A stretch of 64,000 nt of DNA from Jackrogersella multiformis (Eukaryota; Ascomycota; Sordariomycetes; Xylariales; Hypoxylaceae): assembly GCA_902806575.1 (NCBI GenBank), contig CADCXD010000018.1, positions 806,001-870,000 of the forward strand, in the 5' to 3' direction. The notes beneath the pieces are model-generated. The model made no database searches and was not told the DNA's origin. It saw only the letters and a list, made by a program, of their open reading frames with translations. The stretch's first letter is position 1. Every line of letters starts with the position of its first letter. Both the position numbers and the translations under genes were made by a program. Below, in pieces: positions 9,915-20,601 of this stretch.

Positions 9915-11425
9915 ATGAACAAATCACTGGGAAATCCTCTGGTCAGGATAGCACTTAGTAGTCTTCATGAAGTTTTACAACTCAGCCGATCCACTTGGCG
10001 ACATCGGACTATAAAGAAGCTGGCGACCCCGCCGTTACTATCACTCCATCTATCGCCACCGTCCAACCATGTGCGACCTCTTCATACTTCATCAGCTTCA
10101 TCGGCTTCATCGGCTTCTTCAGCTACCGTGTCTGTCATGTCTACCATAGAGAAATCAGAGGCCGAGCCGGCCAGCAGCTGGCTTGGCCACAAAGGTGCTG
10201 CCGCCTTTGACCTTAGAAGTACGCCCCTTTTCCTTCTTAAGTTATTTAGGTATACTTTATTCACTGATTATGTAGGCGACACCATGACCACTCCAACTCT
10301 GGCTATGTTGTCTGCTATCCAGAAGACGACGTTGCTAGACGATGTTTTTGAAGAAGATCCCACCACGATAGACCTGGAGGCTCATGTCGCTTCCTTGACA
10401 GGCAAAGACGCTGGTCTGTTCGTCCTCTCGGGCACTATGGGCAACCAAATCGCCTTACGTTCCTTGCTCACTCGGCCTCCTCACGGTGTACTGACTGATC
10501 ATCGCTCGCACATCATTAAATATGAAGCTGGAGGGTAAAGCACATCATCCCCTGCTACCCACCAGCACATTGCATGGGACTGACCATACCATATATATAC
10601 AGCGTTGCATCTATGACCGGTGCTATGATTACAGCCGTGGTACCTGCCAACGGTTTCTATCTAACCCTGGAGGATGTCCAGTCTAAAGTTGTCCTTGGGG
10701 ACGAAATTCACTCCTGCCCGACGCGCGTCATAAGCCTCGAAAACTCGCTGAATGGCTTGATTGCACCCTTGGAGGAGGTGAGAAGGATATCCGAGTTTGC
10801 ACGGGAGAATAACATCCTGATGCACTGCGACGGTGCGAGGCTGTGGGAAGTGGTGGCTTCTGGTGCCGGGTCGCTACGGGACTTCTGCCAATACTTCGAT
10901 ACCGTTTCCCTCTGCTTCTCCAAAGGCTTAGGCGCTCCAATCGGAAGTATTGTCGTCGGTACCAAGTCTGTCATAAAGCATGCGAGATGGGTGCGTAAGT
11001 CAATCGGCGGTGGCTTGCGCCAGTCCGGTGTCGTCACGGCCGCTGCCAGAGTGGCGGTAGATGTGACTTTCGGAAGCGGTGCAAATGGTGAGGGCGGGCT
11101 TCTTAGAGACACGCACGCAACAGCAAAACGCGTCGAGGAGCTGTGGACGGCCTTGGGCGGCCAGGTGGAATATCCCGTCCAGACAAATATGGTCTGGCTT
11201 GATCTTGAGTCCTTGAATTGCAGTGCCTCTAGGTTTGCCCAGTTGGGCAATCAAGCTGGCTTAAAGATTTCCGGCAACCGCCTCATCACACATTACCAGA
11301 TTGGAGAGGAAGCTATCCAGAGGCTAACAACTGTCTTCGAGCAGGTAGCTGCAGAGAGGGGGACCAGCAGTCACGACAGATATGATGAGGCACACAGGCA
11401 CGGCCCGTATGGCAGCAAGCCTTAG
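9915..11425 (+). CDS. Low-specificity threonine aldolase (beta-eliminating lyase family)
   Basis: PLP enzyme that cleaves threonine or allo-threonine to glycine and acetaldehyde. Exons 9915-10218, 10276-10534 and 10603-11425 give 461 aa. A start at the Met of MSTIEKSE (about 10138) would give about 387 aa, closer to the usual family length. The extra N-terminus is basic and Ser/Ala-rich (RPLHTSSASSASSASS) and looks like a mitochondrial presequence, so dual localisation is possible. Signatures are FDLRSDTMTTPT at the first splice junction, DVFEEDPT, GLFVLSGTMGNQIA, HCDGARLWE (Asp for the PLP ring nitrogen) and FSKGLGAPIGS with the PLP-binding lysine. Intron 1 (57 nt) has no in-frame stop, so retention would insert 19 residues just before the conserved SDTMTTPT segment. 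Confidence 0.9.
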
Positions 11426-12438
11426 AGAACGTAGGTACGTACTAGTTGCGACGGCACGTAGTATTAGGTGATCCTGACAAGGAGGGAAATATATTACCAT
11501 AAAAGGGGGTACAACACATGGAGAGTCTTACTATCAAAGAAATGTCATAAGTCACACCTAATTATTGCATTTATCTATTGTACTTCTAGGGAGTTAGTGA
11601 GTATATACGAGCATTTTGTAGATAGCTGTAAACGGAGCGTTGACATCAGTACCACGTCGTCTAACGTACTCTAGTTTCACCACCCAACCCCCACAACGCA
11701 TATGAATAATTCTACAGACTAAATTATTGAAAATGAAAATAGTAGCACGTATACTAGGTACCCAGGTATGTTTACAGAAAGTCCGTCATAGAGACTGTTC
11801 TGATAGTTCATGCATCTTACACTATACAGTAGTCACAGATCTCGTTAAGGGATACTTTGGTTTGCTGTAGACAACTCCACCTGTCCTTCTTGGGACAGGC
11901 TGGGTAAAATCTTTTGAAATAGCCGAGCTTCTCTAACGAGCCACACATCCACCAAAGATTCCTTTCTCGTAATCTAACAGGCCCCCTTTTTGAGACGATC
12001 CAGCCCTCTTCCTTGCTATCCACGGACAACCCACAGCACTTACTACTCCGGCTTTTTGTGCAGAGGGTGTGTAGTTATATACAATGCACATACATGGCTT
12101 CGAGAGCCTGCTCGTCCTCGTAGTTTTTTAATATACATAGGTAGTCCAAGTATTGACACGATCCTCCTGCACCCTTGTGCCTTCCTGAGTCTCAAGCTTT
12201 TCCAGCATGAGGCACAACTCCTCATGATATTGCTTCATGCCGGGGGTATTCTGCGTAAAATGGCTGTTGTAAAGAATAAACGCAACGAGGCCCCCAATCG
12301 TTATGCTGGAAGATAATTTTGCTGCTTTTGTTGGATATATGCTGCCACCAAACGCCGAGGAAGTAAAACTTTATACGAATCACAACTGTAGTTAAGCCTT
12401 GAAGCCGCCCCTTTTTTAAAATTCTGCTTCTCTTTCCC
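11426..12438. other. Convergent 3' intergenic region
   Basis: About 1 kb between the 3' ends of two converging genes. It contains short minus-strand open segments (for example 11817-12029, and an ATG-less frame at about 12130-12375 with a hydrophobic stretch) that may be unrelated to any gene. No RNA gene is seen. A CCTAGG-like site is weak here (near 11757). Confidence 0.4.
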
Positions 12439-14735
12439 CTAGGCCTTTTTTCCGAATATCCCTCGGCTCTTTGACTTACTTCCGGGGCGCTTCGATTTCG
12501 TGCTGCTGGCATCGTCGCTATATTTCGACTTATGTATCCTTCGGTGCCACATGTTAGTTTCAATAAACGTATCCCATAACCGGAAGAGACTGACCAGCTA
12601 TTTCCCGGCATACTCATGCCTTTTGCCTCGGCCATGCGATAAAACTTGGCACTCTTATTGAGATCTTTCCTGCATCCCACACCTTTAGCATAGCAGAAGC
12701 CAGCCTCGGCAAGGGCATCAACATCCCCCCAGTCTGTCATCTCCGTTAGACAAGTTCTCAACAATTTTCATCAGATTAACTCACTTCCGGCAATCTCAAA
12801 ACACCGTAAGGCAAGTGCCTTATCCTGCTCGATGCCCCAGCCATTCATATGACTGACACCTAATTCATAGATGCTCAAGGCAAACTGTGCCTTGCGGGTT
12901 TTGCGATCCATAAAATCCACAGATTTACCCTCTTTAACATGGTCCTCATCCTCTGCAATTTCGGCACTGACAACGTCGGCGGCCTTCCGTAGCCATTCGA
13001 CGCCTTCCCGCTGGTTTGGCCGCATACCCCATCCGTGCCGGCAAGCCAGCGCGTATAGAAGCATCCCTGTCGGGTCGCCAGCACGTGCAGCAAGTCGCAG
13101 GTGGTAGGTAGATTCCTTCACAGAACCTTCTTCGTGGCACTTGATCCCCTTGGCCAGATGCTCCTCCGCGCTCATTTCAGAGGCCGTGGGGGCATGGGAA
13201 TGCTGTGACCTCGGCGGTCTGATAGTACTAGCAGAGTCGCTTGTGGATACAGACATCGGCGTTCGCGCTCGAGCTTGATCATGAAGAGGTGATGTGAGAG
13301 TCCGCCCCCTAGGTACGTCCTCTGATGGTCTACTCCCACATGTCGATGGGCGACTTGGGTCAGGCGATGGTTGCCTCCCATCCAAGGACATTTCGTTAGA
13401 AAGCTTGCTTCGTTCGACAGACGGGCGGGTCAGAAGAGAATCGGCTGCATGAGAGCCTTCTTGAAGCCTCGACGAAGAACTCGAAGGTCGAGTGGGTGGT
13501 GACGGTGGTGCTTGACCGCCTCTAGGAAAAACTTGGACATTGCTCGGTGGAATCATCGGCTGTTCCCAGACGAAGGAAGCTGATGTCTCGTTGTCGCGAA
13601 AGATAGCTGAGTTGCGCTGTAGGGATTTTCCCCTTGGCAAAGAATATTTGGAGTAAATATACGAAGGAGCGCCTCTCCCGTCTTCATCCAGAAAAGATTC
13701 GCTGTGCATGCTGACTGGAGTATGCGCCGTCTCGTCAGCAAGCAGGAAGGAGGGCTGACTATCCGACGAGGCCTGCCGAGATGGGGCTTCTAAGCCTGGT
13801 GTTCCTGCTCGACTAAGCGGGCGAGAGAAGTTGAAAGAAGGCCGTGGCAACGGCGCAGAGGCCTCGGAACTGATCGAGGGCGACCTTTGATAATGAGCAA
13901 CGGGAGACGCTAGACCCGGCCCTGAAAATGCACTACTCGAAGAAAACTTTCGGCCTGGTTGCGAGTGGAAAGAGGCACTCAAAACTTCGTCACTATTACC
14001 ATCCAAGGGCGCCGACATGATACTCGAAGAGCGTTTGGGGAATAGCGCTCTCGGCGGAACTAAGCCGGCGGAATCGTGCGAGGACGTCTTGGTGAGCTTC
14101 TCCGGCGACTGGGGAAAGCGGTTTCGGCCAGGCGAAAATTCCCCAGTATCGCCATCATGCGCTGTTGATTTGTGTTCCGTCCCCCTATCTGCTATGCTCT
14201 CCAGATCACTAGGCGATTGTTCTCTGCGCGCGCCGTAAAATCCACCATCCTCGTCAAGCTTTTCAAGCTGCCGGCCACGCGCGTTCTCGAGAAAGGGATT
14301 TGGGGGAAGAGGTACCGATTGGTCTGGAGTAGGGGGGATGCGGCTCATCCGTGGATGCATAGAGACGGGTCGTTCTGATGGTGATTCTACCTCTGTAGTT
14401 AGCCCAAGCCCAGTATTTTGGTGTGGGGTTTCTGTTTGGTCTTCAGATGAGTCGTAGGACATGGAGCGGAAGTAATCGGAACGGCCTTGGACAACCAATG
14501 GACTTTCTGTGGTTAACGGAGGCAGGCGACTCATCCGATTGCCAGCTTTGGTGCTTTCCTCGAGCTGCTTAGCGAGCAAGCGACTCTGAGCCGCGAAGGC
14601 ATCGAGAGGAGATAAGGCAGGAGGAACCTCGCCGGCGACATGTAATCGTGGAGACCTGAGAGGTCGGGAGATATTGCTGGAAACTGAGGCCGAGGAGTTA
14701 GCCCTCAGATCGATGAAACTAGGCCTATTCGCCAT
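12439..14735 (-). CDS. nif1: Sel1-repeat protein of the Nif1/Dsf2 type
   Basis: Predicted cell-cycle/morphogenesis regulator with C-terminal Sel1-like (TPR-type) repeats. In fission yeast, Nif1 acts on the Nim1-Wee1 mitotic control pathway. Exons 14735-12785, 12733-12595 and 12538-12439 give 729 aa. The first 530 or so residues are Ser/Pro-rich and probably disordered, with many SP/TP and RxxS sites. From about residue 535, repeats follow: AEEHLAKGIKCHEEGS, HLRLAARAGDPTGMLLYALACRHGWG, AQFALSIYELGVSHMNGWG, then across the splice junction WGDVDALAEAGFCYAKGVGC and SAKFYRMAEAKGMSMPGNSW. The C-terminus is basic, ending RGIFGKKA. The junctions restore IAG-N-WGDVDALAEAG and GNS-W-IHKSKY as in relatives. 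The short open frame downstream of the first donor (to 12222) is intron plus 3' UTR, not a second gene. Confidence 0.82.
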
Positions 14736-16872
14736 AGCGAGGCGACGATATCGATTTCGAGGTTAAAATATGACGATAAACGCGATGTCAACTTCAGGGT
14801 GAGCGGTTTCGTTCAATCTCCCTATTCGCTTAGGGGTATCGGTAGATGAACGACTAGACTGGCGTGCTTTGAATAAAACCCCGACACGATTAGTGTCGCA
14901 ATTCGAATTGATTTTACGAATATTAAGCCGGTATTCGTGTATGGGAGATGAGAGGAGGCAAGGCTGTCGTAGACGATACTCGGAAAGCGCATGAAACATG
15001 AAGTGGATTTGGTAAGTCTGTCTGCATAGAAGAAGATGGGATGCGACAGGACTGAAGGATCGACGTGATGAGAGAGAGTTCGGGTCGTTCTAACAAAACT
15101 ATTTCGGTTGCGAGACACTGTAGGTACCTAGGTAGGCAGGCTGGCAAAGCGATCGAGAAATTGCCTTGCTTGTTGGATGTCAAACAATTACGTAGTTTTG
15201 GGGAGGGGGGAGGGTAAAGAAGGATACTTTCAGGTTCGAAATGAAGTATACCAAAGGTTGAAGGAAGAGAAACTAGGAAAAAGGGACCTGGTGACTGCTG
15301 ATGCGAATAACAGACTTGAATATAGTGTAGAAGGAGAGGAAGAGGCAAAGAACGGACGATGAATGACCACCAAAGAAATAATAGGGCTCGACAGCAGGAT
15401 GACGGATAGGTAAGGAAGAGAGGAAGACAATGTGACAATGCGAACTTCTAACTCTGTCTACACGAAATGTATGTGCGATGAGAGGAATAACAATCCAAGA
15501 TTGATTGGAGATTGCCCCCGGGGGTTCACATCGTCAGAAGGAGAGGGTCGAGGGCCGAGGAGCCAGCCAAATTGCTTCAAAGTTCTTGGTACAGTGGTAC
15601 TATACAGTGGTACTACACAGTGGTAATACAGTGGTACACCTACCTAAGGAGGAGGTACACAGTGGTACGTTTGTACACGGTTTCCCGAAATTGAAAGAAA
15701 CCAGGGGCGGCCTTTTCTTCATTGGGCGAGCTTGGGAGCTTAGCTAATAAGCTTTCTCCACATACATGGTATGGTACATGGCATATCTAGGCCTATCCTG
15801 GTTTAGTGTAACGTCAATGTCAGATCTAACCTATTATGACACAGTAAAATGAAGCGGGAGCTGGCGTTCTCTCTAAATACAGCTTAGTGCACGGAAAGCA
15901 TGATGATAATAACCAATCATATAAATCTATGTACATAAGAAAAATACGAGAACACTGAGGCCTTACTAATTACACTCCGGCTACCTAGGTACGTTACGGA
16001 TTTTTTTCTTCATTCTTTCTTTAAATATAGGTAATGTACCTAATACCCGGTAGGTACCTCATTTCAGGTGCTTGCATCTTATATATACCTAATATATATA
16101 TAGGTAGGTATTTACATAACAATGCTAAAAGACCGCGCAATGACTTGATAAACCCCTTTAACTATGTTTCTCTGACAACCTGCTATTGTGAAAATGAAAG
16201 ATGACTGGCATGCATGATTATTCGCCCCAAGCAACCGACTTACATTGTGGCTAAGACAAGTTGATGAGCTGACCAAGTCCTTGGATTGCATCAACCAACC
16301 AACCAACTGACGAGCTGAGTACTTCAGGAACGATTCCTCGGGAGATTGACGTCAGGGCTGCTCTAACAAAAGTCCAATAAAACCCCCCTAAACTGTTAGG
16401 CTGAGCACTGCTGACCAACTTTACCGTACCTACCTAGGTACCCACATAGGTATGCAAAGCATGACAAAAATAGCAGGTTTCTAGGTACGAAAAGTGTATC
16501 CACCTATACAGGTACGTAGTAGGTATAGGTACCTAAGGTAGGTACGTAGTACATGTAGTCATCAAGAGTCACTAAGAACTACCTAATACCTAGGTATCGA
16601 GGATGTAAAGCCATAACATAGGTGGCTATTGGGACGATTACTGCTCTCGAGAGACCATTAAACACTACCTAGGTAGGTATCGTACAAATAAATCGCTCTA
16701 AAAATTCAATTGAAATGACATTGTGTTTCCTTTTTTCTTTCTTCCAAAGCTAGCCCGCAACTCCTTTCCCTGTGCAATATGGATCAAGCAAACCATCCAT
16801 CCTGGTTCTAGGTAGATAGGCATTAATTTACAATGAAGATGGTAACTTAGTAGCCTCCCTTCCAAGGATTTT
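14736..16872. other. Intergenic region upstream of nif1-like gene, downstream of ERV46
   Basis: About 2.1 kb. The part next to nif1 (14760-15440) is purine-rich on the + strand, hence CT-rich on the nif1 coding strand, as expected for a long promoter/5' UTR. The rest holds a short direct-repeat cluster (15591-15667) and dense TACCTAGGTA motifs (15120-15135, 15984-15992, 16057-16110, 16428-16600, 16668-16682). No convincing gene was found on either strand. Confidence 0.5.
15591..15667 (+). repeat. ACAGTGGTA direct-repeat cluster
   Basis: Five copies of ACAGTGGTA start near 15591, 15604, 15616, 15628 and 15659. The first four are spaced 12-13 bp apart. It lies about 0.9 kb upstream of the nif1-like ATG. 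It is either a small tandem duplication or a multi-site binding array. Nothing similar was noticed elsewhere in the window. Confidence 0.75.
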
Positions 16873-18372
16873 CTAAAGATTTTTCGACTGAAGCTTTCTC
16901 AGCCTCGTTGCCCCTTCATATACACCCCTATCAACAGCGGCGGCTACTGTCAGTGTACCACCAATCACGGCACATAGACCCGTTAGAAATCCAGTGAAGG
17001 TCTTAGCACGCTCCTCACGGTTGATGACCTTCATAGGTGAGATATCCTACATCACGTTAGCCCTTTCACGTCGGAGAAGTCAGGGGAAGTACTTACATAA
17101 GAAAAGAACACCCCTGGAATGCCGCCTCTCGCGTGCATTCTTTCTTGATGTCCTTCGGCTGCGTCGTCGCCTCCAGCTAGGCTTCGCTTATGGCTCGTAA
17201 CTGAATATTGGTGCGTCTCCATGCTGCCATCAATTGCACTGCCCAGGCTTCCCAACCAAACCTCGTCATCAGCCTGTCGGTCATATCCGCTCGGTTTTGA
17301 CCAGCTAAGGGGGAGATAGGCAGTCGGGACAACCTTCACAAAATACATGAAGTTGAAGTTGGGGTCGTCAGTGGTCTGCTTAACTTGATCAAGCGGGTCT
17401 CCATGGTGGCTAATCCAAGGACTCTTTCTAGCGTGTTTCTGCGCGATGTCTTCAGGGAGTTGCGGTCCGAAACGAAGCTGGTGAACCTCGTGCTCGAACG
17501 AGTGACGAACTGGACTATCCCAGTAGTTCTTCAGATCGTGAACGTGCATGTTGCCATTGCTAAAGCTTCGACCCGGCGCGAAGTGAAAATTGCCAATAAC
17601 CTTGTTGACACGGATTGCGCCTTCGATCCGGCATCCTTCATGTCTCTGCTCATCCAACTTTTCGGAATAGTGCTCCCGCAGGCACTGCTCGACGCCCTCG
17701 CCCCTACCGAAAGCCCAAGATGCCTGTGCGTATGCTTCTCTAACCTCGTCGCAGGTATTACAGCATCCAGGCTTCTCGGCATTAGCCGGGGAGGGCGCAC
17801 CATAGCAAGGGCCGCAGTATTCGGGATCCAGATGATGGGCAGTTTCGTCCTTGCCGTGGCTGGGACGGTTAGTTAGGGGGTCACGGAGAACAGCGAGGTC
17901 GCAACGAGATGCGACTTACAGGGACAAAGCAGTCACATCGATGACACCTCCTCCCTGGGAAGCAGGCTGCAACCTGACCTTCTTAACACCGTGCAATACG
18001 CCATGCTGTTGCTCGCCAGAGACGTCCATCACATCGAGAGTAAGAAGTTCGCAAGGGAGCTTAGGGAATGTGATGTTCATATGAATTTCCATACGCTCTC
18101 CTACAATTAGAACGTGAGAAGCCTGAAACATGACGGGGGAGGTTTAGGGGGTTGGTTTTTTTTTTTGTATTAAACACACCTCTGCCCTTGTCGACGATAA
18201 GTTCGGGGTGGATGACTATCCTCCTGTAGTCGGACCATTCTCCCCAGGCAAGATAGAGGACGACAATCAGGGAAACGATGGTAACAATCCCACCAGAAGT
18301 AGTTCGTATCCGCGCATCCTCGACAGTTTTGGTGAAGGCATCCAGCCTTGTGAATCTCGATTTCGCAGGCAT
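16873..18372 (-). CDS. ERV46: ERV46/ERGIC3-type COPII vesicle cargo receptor
   Basis: Membrane protein of ER-derived COPII vesicles that forms a complex with Erv41 and retrieves ER residents. Exons 18372-18180, 18100-17920, 17859-17097 and 17046-16873 give 436 aa, the family length. The N-terminal cytosolic segment (RFTRLDAFTKTVEDARIRT) precedes the first membrane segment (GGIVTIVSLIVVLYLAW). The luminal domain begins at VDKGRGERMEIHMNITFP, spans the first junction, and includes LTLDVMDVSGEQQ. The cysteine clusters YCGPCYGA and GCCNTCDEV are typical of Erv46. A second membrane segment (TFTGFLTGLCAVIGGTLTVAAAVD) lies near the C-terminus after GVFFSYDISPMKV. The C-terminal tail is short and basic. 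All four junction phases agree. Confidence 0.92.
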
Positions 18373-19249
18373 TGTCGATATGTTGCGCAGGCCGGACTAA
18401 GTCGAATTCTGCGCGACGGTATCCAAACCTTGGTCAGAGTACCGAGTACTAGCAATGCGCAGAAGAGAGATCAATGACGAGGACCGGCAAAAAAAAGAAT
18501 TGTAAGGAAAAATAAATTACCGTAGACGCCCCATTGGGATATGGGATATCTAGGCTCGGCGTGAAGTGAAGAGATGGAAATGCGAATCACGCTACAAGCG
18601 AGAGATCGAAAGAGGGTCAAAAATCAAAAAGGAAGAAGTTGAGATTTACGTGTATGTAATAAGCAGGCTCTACCGAAAGGCCACCTTCACCTTTTCAGAA
18701 GCCAATTGGACCGAGACTCAGTTAAGGGACCGCACCTTGATGTACCTAGGTATGCAGGTAAGGTACCGGGGTTATCGTTGTACCTACATCCGTACTTAGG
18801 TACCTAACAGGTACTGTGGGTAACAGGCTAGAATCAACCAACCCCTAACTGGCGTGCGCGTCTATGTGGGTACAGGTCTAGAGGCAAATATTAAGGTTAT
18901 TTATTTATTACCTAGGTACCTAGGTAGGTACCTAGTACCTAAGTATCTAAGGTTACCTATACTCAGCCCTACAATCTACGAAATCATAGAACCATATATA
19001 TTAAGTTAAAGCACATAAAATAAGTCGGATGGGGGGATGTCTCCAAACATTTAAGGAGACCGCGTTACCTCCGGAAAGCGTGTTACCGCCGTAAGGTTGG
19101 TCGATCTAAGGCTTAAAGGGCTAGCCATTCGGTATAGAAAAATTTACTGAACAAAAAACTAATAATTGCAATGTTCGTAGTTAGTTAAGAAACATACAAT
19201 TAACAGGAAATTAATACTTTTATAGTGAAGGTTATTTCGTGAATTTAAG
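18373..19249. other. Intergenic region upstream of ERV46
   Basis: Contains the ERV46 promoter on its left side and CCTAGG/GGTACC-rich sequence at 18740-18760 and 18909-18945. To the right, composition grades into the AT-rich island. Short open frames here show no recognisable protein features. Confidence 0.45.
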
Positions 19250-20220
19250 CTGGTAAAAAGTGAGATAATAAATAAGTATTATATTTACTTTAATATTTAA
19301 CGAGGAAAATTCACCGGTTTTAATTATATTTATTAAGTTATATTTATATAAAAAAAAACTTAAAGTTTATATTATTTTTTAATATATATTATATTATTAC
19401 GTTATAATAATAATTAATAATAATAATAAGTTTATTTACGTTTAAAAAACGTATATTATTTATTTAAATAAGTTTAAAATATATATATTAAACGCGTTTA
19501 ATAACGCGAAAAACGTTTAAAATATTTTAAATAAAATAAAATTAAAGTTTCGTTTAATATAAATAATAATAAAATAATATATTTATTAAATTATTTAAGT
19601 ATATTAATTAATTAATTAAAATAATTATAAATATAATATAAAAAGTTTTATTATTAATAAAAAAAACTTTAAATTATAACTTTCGAAAAAATTAAAAAAA
19701 CTTAAAATATTAAATAAATTATATTTTATTTTATTATTTATTTATTTTATATATTTAATATATATTTAAATATATATATAAATAAATTATAAATTTTTAT
19801 ATTAATTAATATAATATTTATATTTTAAATAATTAATAAAAAAGTTATAATATAAAATATTAATTTAAAAATCGTTTAAATTAATATTAATAATTTTTAT
19901 ACGATTATATATATAAATAAACGTTAATATTATAATTAAAAAATTTTTTATTTATCGTTTATTATTTTTATATTATTTTTCGATTTTATTTTTATTTTAT
20001 ATTAACTCGGTTATTTATTAAATCGTTAATTTATTAAATTATTATAATTAAAATATCACTTAAATAATTTATTATTTAAATAATTAAATTCTTAATTATA
20101 TTATTTCTTATTTTTATATAAAAAGCTTTAATTTTTTACTTAATTAAGTTTTATAATTTTAACTTATTATAATTATTTTTCGTCGTTATTATAACCGAAA
20201 ATATCTCTTAACTGTTTAAC
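19250..20220. repeat. AT-rich RIP-like island (internal)
   Basis: About 1 kb of nearly pure A and T between ERV46 and the trehalase gene. Remaining C and G are mostly in CpG steps (for example AACGCG near 19491-19505). CpA/TpG are scarce. The composition and context match the island at the left edge. It is probably a RIP-degraded repeat copy. Edges are gradual within about 100 bp, and no terminal repeats or coding remnants can be read. Confidence 0.75.
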
Positions 20221-20601
20221 TATTTAATATAACCAATAAATGGATGTCTTAGTTATTAAATAACTAAAATCCGGTTGCCATATAACTAAGTATGTTATCT
20301 TAGCTGAACATTGTTAAGTTAGACTTTCTCGCCGAGACTGTGAGATCTGCTTATTGCCATTTCCAGAAATGATACGAGCTAATCGTTCGTAAGTCATGCC
20401 TCTTAATTAACGAATTGCCTTCACCTTTAATAAGAAGAACAAAGCATATATATCACCTATAGTCTCTTTATACGAAGAGCTTATCCGGTAACCTCATATC
20501 ATATATTATATGGAGTTTATTATAATACAGCATCGTATTTATACAATTAATTCGGAGAGCCACGATATGTCATGGATCCAAATATAGAAATATATAATGT
20601 T

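Noticed and set aside
4954..11425. Biosynthetic or catabolic gene cluster around the dehydrogenase and aldolase
   Set aside because: The neighbours (LeuRS, CVNH, GT17, Nif1-like, ERV46) share no pathway, and no transporter or dedicated regulator is present.
12222..12764. Separate 180-codon minus-strand gene
   Set aside because: It is intron 1, exon 2, intron 2 and the 3' flank of the nif1-like gene read through in one frame. The splice-joined version gives the conserved Sel1-repeat sequence and a natural stop at 12439.
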